Shown here in pieces: positions 1 to 8,098 of a stretch of DNA of 51,765 nt. The notes under the pieces were generated by a model, which did not search any database, had not been told where the DNA came from, and was given only the letters and a program-made list of their open reading frames with translations. The stretch's first letter is position 1, and each line of letters opens with the position of its first letter. Source of the stretch: Bradyrhizobium sp. (GTDB lineage: Bacteria; Pseudomonadota; Alphaproteobacteria; Rhizobiales; Xanthobacteraceae); the NCBI GenBank assembly GCA_028290305.1, contig JAQGKC010000221.1, positions 1 to 51,765 on the forward strand, given 5' to 3'. The position numbers and the translations under genes were made by a program.

Positions 1-419
1 AGCAGCAGAAGATTGGTTCCCGTCGCGCCCTCATCGGGGACAATGACGATATCGCCGGGCTCTGCAACGACGGACGAAAGAGAATGGGACGTGGAGAGCG
101 GCAGGTCGATCGGCATTATCAACAGACCTTCCATGTCCGCGTGCTGGGCGGCAATTGCCGCTCGCGCCTCCTCAAGCGCCCGATTGAGATCGAAACTTGA
201 GTCCTCAACGACGGAAGCGCCGTACCGGCCCGCAATTTCGATGACGTGCGAATCGGCAGTGACGACATAGATTCGGGCCGGCGCAACCAGGGTACAGGCC
301 ATTGCCAGCGTCCGGCATAGGAAGAACTCGCATAGCGCGCGCCTTGCATGTACGTCCAAGGCCGCGGAGAGCCGGGATTTACCCTGATCGAGACTCTTAC
401 ACGGGATCAGTATGATCAC
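1..419 (-). CDS. cofC: CofC/FbiD-type 2-phospholactate (or PEP) guanylyltransferase, 3' end cut by window edge
   Basis: This enzyme makes the GDP- or GTP-activated C3 acid donor used by CofD in F420 synthesis. Translation of the minus strand from a GTG at 419 gives an open frame of 139 codons to the window edge. It carries the family N-terminal nucleotide-binding stretch IPCKSLDQGKSRL, the central IDLPL motif and the late PDEGATGTNLLL motif. The GTG overlaps the cofD stop as GTGA, so the two genes are probably translationally coupled. It is the last visible gene of the operon and about 70 C-terminal residues should lie outside the window. The substrate (2-phospholactate, 3-phosphoglycerate or PEP) cannot be told from sequence. 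Family assignment is firm because three separate motifs occur in order. Confidence 0.85.
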   Translation of the reverse strand, partial: MIILIPCKSLDQGKSRLSAALDVHARRALCEFFLCRTLAMACTLVAPARIYVVTADSHVIEIAGRYGASVVEDSSFDLNRALEEARAAIAAQHADMEGLLIMPIDLPLSTSHSLSSVVAEPGDIVIVPDEGATGTNLLL

Positions 420-1381
420 CGGATTCCGCTCCCGACCGTTTTCAAAAATGTCAGGCAACTCTGCGCAAGTGTCTTTCGATCCTCGATCGAGCGCATGACG
501 GTTCCCGTGACATTGGTCGCAATTCCCATCGCCTGAATGTCGGCGATGTGAACGTCATCGATAGTGTCGATCACGAGGCCATCGATCAGGCCGCGATAGT
601 GAGCCGCAACGTTGGTGACGGATGGCTGTATGCCAAGTTCCTGCATGATCTTGGCAGCCGGTCCCTTGATTGCCGCGCCGCCGACAATCGGCGACACGGC
701 GATAACAGGCGCGCCGGTATCCTTGATCCAGCCGCGCATGGCCGGAACGGACAGGATCGGATCAACGCTAAGGTAGGGATTTGAGGGGCAAATGATGATT
801 GCTTCAGGCGCCTCGGCGCCACGCATCGCTTCAACGAGCGGATTGAGATGTGCGGCGGCATCGCCGTCGAACGAAAGACGCTCTACCGGAATCTCGCAGC
901 GCAGCCGGACAAAATAATCCTGAAACGGCAATGTCAAACCGCCGCTGTGAACTTTCGTGCGTACCGGCTGGTCCGACATCGGAAGCAACTGCGATGAAAT
1001 CGCGAGCGCACGGCAAAGATCCGCGGTGACCGCCGTCAATGTATCTCCGGCCCGCAACCGGTCGGTCCGTATTGCATGGGTAGCGATATCGCGATCGCCG
1101 AGCCGAAACCAGTTCGGACCGCCGAGGCGGGAGACCTGCTCCATGAACGTCCAACTCTCGTCACGGAGGCCCCAGCCCCGTTCGGGGTCAGCGATGCCCG
1201 CCAGCGTGTACATGACCGTATCAAGATCAGGCGAGATGTGCAGACCAAGATGTTCGAAGTCGTCGCCCGTATTGACCACGACAACGAGGCGGTCACTGAG
1301 CACCCTGGCAAGGCCATCCGCGAGCTTGGCCCCGCCAACGCCGCCGGCTAGCGCCACGATTCGTCGGCCCGTCATACTCAC
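416..1381 (-). CDS. cofD: 2-phospho-L-lactate transferase (CofD/FbiA)
   Basis: The protein transfers the phospho-C3 acid from its GDP- or GTP-linked donor to the side chain of Fo, giving F420-0 (or the dehydro form). The 321-residue chain has the CofD family length and begins with the diagnostic VALAGGVGGAKLADGL near residues 9-24. It continues with VVVNTGDDFEHLGLHISPDLD and later IICPSNPYLSVDPIL, both typical of the family. The start is GTG at 1381, overlapping the cofE stop; an ATG two codons in is an alternative. The stop overlaps the start of cofC. It lies inside a complete F420 operon, which supports the role. Confidence 0.93.
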   Translation of the reverse strand: MSMTGRRIVALAGGVGGAKLADGLARVLSDRLVVVVNTGDDFEHLGLHISPDLDTVMYTLAGIADPERGWGLRDESWTFMEQVSRLGGPNWFRLGDRDIATHAIRTDRLRAGDTLTAVTADLCRALAISSQLLPMSDQPVRTKVHSGGLTLPFQDYFVRLRCEIPVERLSFDGDAAAHLNPLVEAMRGAEAPEAIIICPSNPYLSVDPILSVPAMRGWIKDTGAPVIAVSPIVGGAAIKGPAAKIMQELGIQPSVTNVAAHYRGLIDGLVIDTIDDVHIADIQAMGIATNVTGTVMRSIEDRKTLAQSCLTFLKTVGSGIR

Positions 1382-2136
1382 CTGAACAAATCCTTTTGCT
1401 TCGGCCGCAATAGGTCCGCAGCCGATCCTTCACCGGTTTCAACGAGACCACGCACCAGGATGACCGGCCTGCCTTCACCGGCTTGCCCCATCATCAATGA
1501 AGCTGCCGCCGCCAGTTCGTCCGCCCAGCCGACTTCAGTGGTTTCAAGCGGGCGTCCGAAAAGATCCGCGCGCCCTCTCAAGTCGAGCAGCGTCGGTACG
1601 CCGCTAGCGCCGATCGCGGTGCCGATGGTTCCGTTGCGCCATGCGCGGCCGAAACTATCGATGATCAGAACACCGACATCAATCTCTACCCGCGCGGCAA
1701 TCGCGCGCCGGATCACGGTCGCGGAACGATCCGGATCGACGGGAAGCAGCAACGCGTGGTCCTCACCGTTCACATTGGACCGGTCTATTCCCGCGTTGGC
1801 CATGACAAACCCGAGCTTGTGCTCGACGATCAGAACACCAGGACCACGACGCACGACGTTTTCCGATTCCGACAGAATCAGTTCAACAAGCCGCGCATCC
1901 TTTTGAACCTCGGTGGCCAATTCGATGGCGCGCGGCGAAGGGATCACTGTGGCGAGATCGACAGTACGATTTTCCGCTTTCGATACGATCTTCTGGGCCA
2001 TCACTAGAACGTCACCGTTCTGTAAATCCCAATCTGCCTTTTCAACCGACGCAAGGATGATCTCGGCCAGATTGTCACCTGGCTCGATCAGCGGGATGTC
2101 ACGCAACGGTCGTAACCAGAGGTCGTGCGAGATCAA
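1378..2136 (-). CDS. cofE: F420-0:gamma-glutamyl ligase (CofE)
   Basis: CofE adds L-glutamate residues to F420-0 using GTP, setting the polyglutamate tail. The 252-residue product matches the free-standing CofE length, so the C-terminal nitroreductase-like domain of mycobacterial FbiB is absent. Visible family features are PLIEPGDNLAEII near the N-terminus, the AQKIVSKAENR segment, and the central VLIIDSFGRAWRNGTIGTAIG signature. The start is a TTG at 2136. It is supported by a GAGG ribosome-binding sequence about 9 bases upstream and by overlap (TTGA) with the stop of a small upstream ORF. Its stop overlaps cofD. No separate dehydro-F420 reductase is visible in the window. Confidence 0.92.
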   Translation of the reverse strand: MISHDLWLRPLRDIPLIEPGDNLAEIILASVEKADWDLQNGDVLVMAQKIVSKAENRTVDLATVIPSPRAIELATEVQKDARLVELILSESENVVRRGPGVLIVEHKLGFVMANAGIDRSNVNGEDHALLLPVDPDRSATVIRRAIAARVEIDVGVLIIDSFGRAWRNGTIGTAIGASGVPTLLDLRGRADLFGRPLETTEVGWADELAAAASLMMGQAGEGRPVILVRGLVETGEGSAADLLRPKQKDLFR

Positions 2137-2285
2137 CGTTCCTTACCTCGCGAGTTTTCGGCCAGTTTGGTCATACGCCAGCCGGCATATTGGATCTTGG
2201 TCGTCCGGCAGATCAATATCAGCGACAGCATCAACCTTTCGGCAACTACCGCACTGGAAATGACCGCCGCACCGATGCGAGTCAA
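2133..2285 (-). CDS. Unrecognised 50-aa small ORF between npdG and cofE
   Basis: A 50-codon frame fills the whole gap between npdG and cofE. Its TTG start overlaps the npdG stop (TTGA), and its TGA stop overlaps the cofE TTG start (TTGA). An AAGGA sequence lies about 11 bases upstream. The product starts MTRIGAAVISSAVVAERLML, has a hydrophobic stretch (LMLSLILIC) near residues 18-26, and ends with a basic segment. I recognise no family. The double overlap fits the coupled arrangement of the neighbouring genes and is the main support. A chance open frame of this length is also possible, so this is a candidate only. Confidence 0.4.
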   Translation of the reverse strand: MTRIGAAVISSAVVAERLMLSLILICRTTKIQYAGWRMTKLAENSRGKER

Positions 2286-2965
2286 CTCACACTTTTTCCT
2301 TTGACCGGCAAACCGGTAATACGGATTCCGCTGTCGGGGACCTTATATCGCCGATTGATTGCGATCAGCACCGAAGTCAATGCTTCTGCCGCTGCTGAAT
2401 TGCCGGCCGTTCCAGCGTAGATACCCCGCAACCCGATCGCTTCCACCAGTTCAATGACTTTGTCGCAAGCTGGTCCATTATCACCGCAAACCAGCACGTC
2501 ACAATCGACGTCATGATCAAGATCGGCGAGGTGATGGGCCGAGACGTTCTGGAAAGCCGATACGACGCGCACGCCGTCCCCGAGCAGAGCCTGTAAATTG
2601 GCGACGGCGGACCCACCGTCCGGAAGTTGCACGCGGCTGACTTTCGGCGGCACCAGCGGTACGGTGGCGTCGATCAGTATCTTTCCCTGCAATGCGTCCC
2701 GCAGAGGTTCGATGGTCTTTACTTGTCCCGCAAACGGTACGGTCAGGAGCACAATCTGAGCTCCGGTGACAGCCTGAGCGTTATCTGTCCCTCGCGTGCG
2801 CGAATGACCGATCCGCTCGTTGATCTTGCCGGCGGCCTCAGCCGCGCGGACCGCATCACGCGAACCGATCACGACCGGGTAACCGGCATGCGCGAACCGC
2901 AAAGCCAGTCCACCACCCTCGTTCCCAGTCCCGCCAAGTACCGCTATCGTCTCGCTTCCACTCAT
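2282..2965 (-). CDS. npdG: F420-dependent NADP oxidoreductase (Fno/NpdG-type)
   Basis: This enzyme moves hydride between NADPH and F420, supplying reduced F420H2 to the luciferase-like enzymes encoded nearby. The 227-residue chain has a Rossmann start with IAVLGGTGNEGGGLALRFA near residues 7-25, then VVIGSRD for the NADP phosphate. VLLTVPFAG, ILIDATVPLVPP and the C-terminal EALTSVLIAINRRYKV match the NpdG family (the archaeal Fno class). The ATG at 2965 follows an AAGGGA ribosome-binding sequence and lies 22 bases after cofGH. Placement inside the cof operon makes F420 the likely partner, although the family also contains NADP-binding proteins of other function. Confidence 0.85.
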   Translation of the reverse strand: MSGSETIAVLGGTGNEGGGLALRFAHAGYPVVIGSRDAVRAAEAAGKINERIGHSRTRGTDNAQAVTGAQIVLLTVPFAGQVKTIEPLRDALQGKILIDATVPLVPPKVSRVQLPDGGSAVANLQALLGDGVRVVSAFQNVSAHHLADLDHDVDCDVLVCGDNGPACDKVIELVEAIGLRGIYAGTAGNSAAAEALTSVLIAINRRYKVPDSGIRITGLPVKGKSVS

Positions 2966-2987
2966 TCTCGAAGTCCCTTGTCCAGCA

Positions 2988-5414
2988 TCAGGTCGGAAGT
3001 GGAGCCGCGTTCATCGCGCCTCGCATGTTGATTTCTCCCAAAGCCATCGGCTGCAATGGCAGCGCGCTGTAAGAGGCCGCGACGCGATCCGGCGCAGCGG
3101 CCGTGTAGAGCGATGTCCGTTGCATCGAAATCCGGCCACTCGTTCGGATGATGTCATCCATTGCCTCGGGCGCGAATTCCTGGCCATGCTCGGTGCCCGC
3201 GGCGCGCGAGATGCTCTCGTTCATCAGGGTGCCGCCAAGATCGTTGGCGCCGGCCGCAAGGCAGGCCTTCACGCCTTCCGGACCAAGCTTTACCCAGGAG
3301 ACCTGGATGTTGGTTATGAGCGGATGCAATGCGAGCCGCGCCACGGCGTGCATCAGCAAGGTCTCGCGGAAGGTCGGCCCTTTACGGGCGCGCCCTCGGA
3401 AATAGAGTGGCGCCTCCATGTGAACGAACGGCAGCGGCACAAACTCCGTAAAGCCGCCAGTGCGCTCCTGAAGGTCACGTAAGCTCAGCAAATGCGTGGC
3501 CCATTGCTGCGGCGTATCGATATGGCCGAACATGATGGTCGATGTGGTCCGCAGTCCCGCACCATGTGCCGCAGCAATCACATGCAGCCATTCGGCGGCG
3601 CTGAGCTTGTCAGGACACAAGATGGCGCGTGCGGTGTCGTCGAGGATTTCGGCCGCAGTTCCCGGCAGTGAGCCCAGGCCGGCGTCTCGCAACATCCGGA
3701 GGAAACGTTCAACCGATATGCCAAGCGTCGAGGCGCCGTGAGAAACTTCGAGCGGCGAAAAGGCGTGAACGTGGATACCCGGCGCGCCGGATTTTGCCGC
3801 GGCAAGCAGATCGAGATAGGTCCGGCCGGTGTAGCGTGGGTGGATACCACCCTGCATGCACACTTCGGTCGCCCCGCGTGCCCAGGCTTCCGCCGCGCGG
3901 CGTGCGATTTCGTCGTGACCGACGTCGTAGGGCTTGCCACGCAGATGGTCGGCGCCTTTGCCCTTCGAGAAGGCACAGAAGGTACAGCGATAAGCGCAGA
4001 TATTGGTGTAATTGATGTTGCGGTTGACAACGTAGCGTACGATGCCTCCGCTTGTTGCCTCGCGCAACGCATCGGCCGCGTTGACGACCGCCTCAAGATC
4101 GCCATCGTGCGCGGAAAACAGTCGCGCAATATCGTCACCGCTGAACCTTGCACCGGAAGTCGCACGCACAAGCAAGCGGTCGATCCCGAGATCGACCTCA
4201 CGCAGCGGGGCTGGCGCCGAGATCTCGGGCGCGCATGGCAACCCTGGCGACCAACGGTCGGCGCGCGCCCATCCCTCCGCGTCGCTGGCTCGCAGCAGCG
4301 GCGTGCCGAGCGCCGGATCGGTCCATCGCGTCATGTCGCGCCAATAACGAGGATACAACGGCAACCGCGATAACAAGCTAAGTCCCGCACGCGCCGTGGC
4401 ATCGCGCAACATGTCGAGGGCGGGCCACGCCGCTTCAGGATTGACATGATCCGGCGTGACCGGCGAAACGCCGCCCCAATCGTTGATGCCTGCCCTGAGC
4501 AATTCGGGAAAGCGCTCGTAGCTCAGGTTCGGCGGCGCCTGAATGTTCATTGCCGGCCCGAGGATGAGTCGCGCGGCCGCGGCAGTCCACAACAGGTCCT
4601 CGAACGAGGCGCCTGGCACATTGGCCATCCGCGTTCCGGCCTTGGGTTGGAAGTTCTGGACGATGACTTCCTGGATATGACCGAACCGCTCATGCAGCGC
4701 ATTGATCACAAGTAGGGATTCGATGCGATCCTCGCGCGTCTCGCCGATACCGATCAGGATTCCGGTTGTGAAGGGGATCGCAAGCCGGCCGGCCTCGGCA
4801 AGCATCGCAACCCGCGTTTGCGGTATCTTGCCCAGGGAGCCGTAGTGCGGCCCGCCTTTTTGCAGGAGACGCATCGAGGTACTCTCCAGCATAATGCCCT
4901 GGGAAGCGCTGACGCATCGCAACCTGGCCATTTCGTCCGACGACAGGATGCCGGGATTGACATGCGGCAACAGCCCGGTCTCGGCAAGCACCTGTCTGCA
5001 GGCTTCCACGAGATAGTCGATCGTACTGGCGTAGCCAAGGCGCTCAAGTTCATCGCGCGCGACGCGGTAGCGCTGCTCCGGCAATTCGCCGAGCGTGAAC
5101 AGCGCTTCCGTGCACCCTGCAGCGACGCCCGCGCGCGCAATCGCCAAAACCCTGTCTATCGTCAGGAAAGCCGGTTCTCCCTGGCGAGGCGGATGCGCAA
5201 AGGTGCAATACCCGCAAACGTCACGGCACAAACGCGTAAGAGGAATAAAGACCTTTGGAGAGAACGAGATCAGATTTCCATGGCCCTCGGCCCGCAGAGC
5301 GCAACTGCGATCCATCAGGTCTCCGATGGAAAGCTCATCGATCTCGCGCAGCACGCGCTGCACGACGTCGTTTGCCGGAAAGAACTCCGCCATCTTGCGA
5401 TACTCGCTCACCAT
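2988..5414 (-). CDS. fbiC: Fused FO synthase CofG-CofH (FbiC-type, two radical-SAM domains)
   Basis: FO synthase builds the deazaflavin Fo from tyrosine and 5-amino-6-ribitylaminouracil. The 808-residue chain is a two-domain fusion like actinobacterial FbiC. An N-terminal CofG radical-SAM domain has its cluster cysteines in CRDVCGYC (residues 63, 67, 70). A second domain has TNICAYRCTFCAFSKGKG near residue 470, the CofH motif. The CofG part also shows GILIGIGETREDR and a PAGTRM-like QPKAGTRM. The CofH part shows VCMQGGIHP and GANDLGGTLMNE. The start is the ATG at 5414; an in-frame ATG seven codons later is possible. It lies 66 bases downstream of the thrC-like gene on the same strand. Confidence 0.95.
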   Translation of the reverse strand: MVSEYRKMAEFFPANDVVQRVLREIDELSIGDLMDRSCALRAEGHGNLISFSPKVFIPLTRLCRDVCGYCTFAHPPRQGEPAFLTIDRVLAIARAGVAAGCTEALFTLGELPEQRYRVARDELERLGYASTIDYLVEACRQVLAETGLLPHVNPGILSSDEMARLRCVSASQGIMLESTSMRLLQKGGPHYGSLGKIPQTRVAMLAEAGRLAIPFTTGILIGIGETREDRIESLLVINALHERFGHIQEVIVQNFQPKAGTRMANVPGASFEDLLWTAAAARLILGPAMNIQAPPNLSYERFPELLRAGINDWGGVSPVTPDHVNPEAAWPALDMLRDATARAGLSLLSRLPLYPRYWRDMTRWTDPALGTPLLRASDAEGWARADRWSPGLPCAPEISAPAPLREVDLGIDRLLVRATSGARFSGDDIARLFSAHDGDLEAVVNAADALREATSGGIVRYVVNRNINYTNICAYRCTFCAFSKGKGADHLRGKPYDVGHDEIARRAAEAWARGATEVCMQGGIHPRYTGRTYLDLLAAAKSGAPGIHVHAFSPLEVSHGASTLGISVERFLRMLRDAGLGSLPGTAAEILDDTARAILCPDKLSAAEWLHVIAAAHGAGLRTTSTIMFGHIDTPQQWATHLLSLRDLQERTGGFTEFVPLPFVHMEAPLYFRGRARKGPTFRETLLMHAVARLALHPLITNIQVSWVKLGPEGVKACLAAGANDLGGTLMNESISRAAGTEHGQEFAPEAMDDIIRTSGRISMQRTSLYTAAAPDRVAASYSALPLQPMALGEINMRGAMNAAPLPT

Positions 5415-5480
5415 TCAATACCGGCGACTTTTCTGCTAGTAGCTCTCAGCCGTATGCACCGCTCGATCGACTTTCCAAGT

Positions 5481-6740
5481 TTAACTCCTGAACGCAGCCG
5501 GGACGGTTTCACGTAGGTGTGAAAAGACGGATTCCACATCACCGTCCTCGGTCCGCAGTTCACCTTGCGCAGCAGCGGTTGCTTGCGGATCCTTCAGGCC
5601 CGCGGCGGTCAGCAACGTAACCACAGTTTCATCCGCACGAATTTGACCCGCCGCCTTGAGCTGCGCCACCGCGGCGATCGCGCCCGCGGAAGCCGGCTCG
5701 ACGTAAAGTCCTTCCAGCCGCGCCAGCTTCTGTTGATATTCCAGGATCGCCTCGTTACTGACCGTCGCCGTACATCCGCCCGACTTTCTCAAAACGTAAA
5801 GTGCCTGGAACGTGCTGCGCGTAGCGGTCGTCGATTTAGCGAGCGTGTCGTGGGTCATCGGCATGTCCGGCAGCACATCGCCGCCATCACGCAATGCCGC
5901 CCCGAGCGAACCATACACCTCCGCGGCCATCATTCGGGGCATTCGATCGATCCAGCCGAGGGCAAGCATTTCCGTAAAACCACGCCACATCCCGATCAGC
6001 GCATCGCCATAGCAAACCGGCAACACGCAGCAATCCGGAACCTGCCAGTTCAGCGCCTCTACGACTTCGTACGCAAGCGTCTTATAACCCTCGATACCGT
6101 AGGGGTTGCTGCCAACAACCGGGCCGAAAAACGGCGATGTCGGAAACCAGCCGAAATGGTCTACCGCGTAACGCATCAGTGGCCAGCGGTACTCTTTCCT
6201 TGCGAGCGATACCACCCTTGCGCCGTAAACACGCATCTGGGTCTGCAACGGGCCGATTACGCCGCTCGCCGTGAAGATAATGCATGGAAGGTTGGCTTTG
6301 GCCGCGTACGCGGCAACGGCGGCGCCGGCATTTCCGGTTGAACTTGAGACGACGGCCGGCGCGCCCATCTTTTTTGCGGTGGAGACAGCGATGCAGGCGA
6401 GCCGATCCTTGAACGACCATGTCGGGCTGCGCGTCTCATCCTTGCCGAACAACCCCTCAAGTCCGAGATGTTTACCGAACGCAGAAAGACGGTGCAGCGG
6501 GGTCCCCCCCTCGCCCAGGCTGATGGCCTCGTTGATCGAGACGGGCAGGATATCTCCATAGCGCCAAAGTCCGCGATCGGCACCCGAAGGCCGGGACCGC
6601 GAACGCGTCTGCGTATCGTCGTACTCAACGACCAGATTGCTGGGTGCCTCATTCCGGCATTTGGGGCAATCGCTGACGTAATCCCGCACGCCGAAGCAGG
6701 AACTGCAGCGCAGACATCGAAGCCCTACGACCTTTGCCAT
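5481..6740 (-). CDS. Threonine synthase-like PLP enzyme with N-terminal zinc ribbon
   Basis: A fold-type II PLP enzyme of 419 residues. The N-terminus has five cysteines in CLRCSSC and DCPKC (residues 9-28), a zinc-ribbon arrangement found in some threonine-synthase-like proteins. The Schiff-base lysine is K111 in SPTWSFKDRL, and the phosphate loop is SSSTGNAGA about 25 residues later. I chose the ATG at 6740 because the frame upstream runs into the divergent iclR gene and has no homologous content. It is the first gene of the F420 operon, with an IclR-type palindrome 48 bases upstream. The substrate is unknown: true threonine synthesis is unlikely in this catabolic context, and a beta- or gamma-elimination of an O-substituted amino acid is equally possible. 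Confidence 0.8.
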   Translation of the reverse strand: MAKVVGLRCLRCSSCFGVRDYVSDCPKCRNEAPSNLVVEYDDTQTRSRSRPSGADRGLWRYGDILPVSINEAISLGEGGTPLHRLSAFGKHLGLEGLFGKDETRSPTWSFKDRLACIAVSTAKKMGAPAVVSSSTGNAGAAVAAYAAKANLPCIIFTASGVIGPLQTQMRVYGARVVSLARKEYRWPLMRYAVDHFGWFPTSPFFGPVVGSNPYGIEGYKTLAYEVVEALNWQVPDCCVLPVCYGDALIGMWRGFTEMLALGWIDRMPRMMAAEVYGSLGAALRDGGDVLPDMPMTHDTLAKSTTATRSTFQALYVLRKSGGCTATVSNEAILEYQQKLARLEGLYVEPASAGAIAAVAQLKAAGQIRADETVVTLLTAAGLKDPQATAAAQGELRTEDGDVESVFSHLRETVPAAFRS

Positions 6741-6787
6741 GCAAATTCCCGCAGACCGCCCCCACAATTTGACATGGGCGCAGCGGC

Positions 6788-6804
6788 GTGCCAAATATCG
6801 GCAC
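6788..6804. promoter_or_regulatory. IclR-type operator A (thrC-like/cof operon versus iclR)
   Basis: GTGCCAAATATCGGCAC is a 17-bp palindrome with 5-bp perfect arms. It lies in the divergent gap, 48 bases before the thrC-like start and 92 bases before iclR. Read on the minus strand (GTGCCGATATTTGGCAC) it matches the sites at 7981, 12704 and 12818. Autoregulation of iclR is inferred. Confidence 0.6.
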
Positions 6805-6896
6805 AACGTTCCAGTTACCTGTCTCAACAGAACCTTTTCGTCTGAGACTGTCAAGTCAGCGTTGGGCCCTTGCCACCTTGAACTCGGGAGACGTCC

Positions 6897-7715
6897 GTGG
6901 GCCGAATTGCCGTAGGTAGCGGAGAAAATCAATCCGTTACGCGTGCCATCGAGCTGCTCAACCTGCTGGCAGACTCTACTGAGCCGCTTGGCGTGCGCGA
7001 TATCGCGCGGCGCATCGGCGTTGCTCCCAGCAACGTTCAAAGGCTGATCAATACGCTCACCAAAGCCGGCTTTCTTGAGCAAAGCGAGAGCAACGGGCGA
7101 TACAAGATCGGTCACCGGGCGTTTCGCGTGGGTAGCGCTTTTGTCGAACAGAACAATCTCTATTCGGCCGCGATGCCCGAGCTTTATAACCTGGCAAGCC
7201 TGCACATCACTGGATTTCTCGGTGTCTTGCGCGAGAACATGGTCGTGTACCTGGCGACCGTGCAAAGCGAGGGTCCTGTTGCGGTGACCCACCGGCCTGG
7301 CTCGCAGACCTATCTGCATTCGACCGCGATGGGCAAGGCTCTCCTGGCCGAGATGGACGACTCCAGAATCAAATCCATCCTGACCGCTCGTCCCTTGCCA
7401 CGCCTGACGCCCAAAACCCAGATCTCGGTGCCTCAGTTGCTCAAGGAGATCGAACTAATTCGTCGCACCGGCGTGGCGACCAGCGAAGAGGAAAATCGCT
7501 ACGGCTTCTTTTCAGCCGGCACCGTTATTCGCGATTTCAGCGGAACCGCTGTTGCCGTTATCAGCGGCGCCGTTCCCGCGGCCGTGACGGAATCGGATGA
7601 TCGCGCGAAGATCGCCGAGCAAGTGTATCAGGCCGCGCAGAATGCGTCGCTAAAACTGGGAGCACCGATGCGCCGGCGCGAATCTCCCTACAAACCGAGC
7701 CGCAAAGCGCGATAG
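6897..7715 (+). CDS. IclR-family transcriptional regulator
   Basis: A 272-residue DNA-binding regulator. The winged helix-turn-helix covers roughly residues 10-70 (VTRAIELLNLLADSTEPLGV, then NVQRLINTLTKAGFLEQ). The ligand-binding IclR domain follows, with the family segment LHSTAMGKALLAEM near residue 140 and SEEENRYGFFSAGTVIRDFSG near 197-217. It starts at GTG 6897. It is divergent from the F420 operon and just upstream of the tctC-like gene. Four copies of one 17-bp palindrome around this gene cluster make it the likely regulator of region A; whether it represses or activates is not known. Confidence 0.92.
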   Translation: MGRIAVGSGENQSVTRAIELLNLLADSTEPLGVRDIARRIGVAPSNVQRLINTLTKAGFLEQSESNGRYKIGHRAFRVGSAFVEQNNLYSAAMPELYNLASLHITGFLGVLRENMVVYLATVQSEGPVAVTHRPGSQTYLHSTAMGKALLAEMDDSRIKSILTARPLPRLTPKTQISVPQLLKEIELIRRTGVATSEEENRYGFFSAGTVIRDFSGTAVAVISGAVPAAVTESDDRAKIAEQVYQAAQNASLKLGAPMRRRESPYKPSRKAR

Positions 7716-7938
7716 TCGCGCCAGCGGAACAGCGCTGTTCGCATTTTTTCGAACACGCCAGGAGACTCTCTCGGATCAGGCAGTTCGTCATTTATGATCT
7801 GTGCCAGAGATTCCTGTCCACCGTCAGATTACGAGCCTTTGCGCCTAAATCCGCGCCGCGCTGCCACATAAATTTGCAAACGATCCCCACATCATCTTCG
7901 CTGCGTCCATCTGACACGATGGTGCGGCCGCGCCTGAA

Positions 7939-7997
7939 TTGACACCCCATCCTTGTCATGTAAGCTTTAACTAGAACGATGTGCCGATAAATGGAAC
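7939..7997 (+). promoter_or_regulatory. Predicted promoter and IclR-type operator B before the Bug/TctC receptor
   Basis: TTGACA (7939-7944) and TAAGCT (7961-7966) are spaced by 16 bases. GTGCCGATAAATGGAAC (7981-7997) lies where the transcript would begin and is the second copy of the region-A palindrome. The rest of the 383-base gap between iclR and the receptor gene (7716-8098) shows no convincing gene. An operator overlapping the start site would suit repression. Confidence 0.5.
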
Positions 7998-8098
7998 GTC
8001 GTTGGGGCGATGGTGATCGCTCCTCCAATTGGCCTGTGATTTGCTCTGTCGAGACTGCATTCGATCGCACCACGGTGCGGGTTTGAGAGAGGCCACAC

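Noticed and set aside
5481..7319. Long N-terminal extension of the thrC-like gene (612 codons)
   Set aside because: The extra 193 codons lie opposite iclR and operator A, have no family content, and the zinc-ribbon start at 6740 matches the family.
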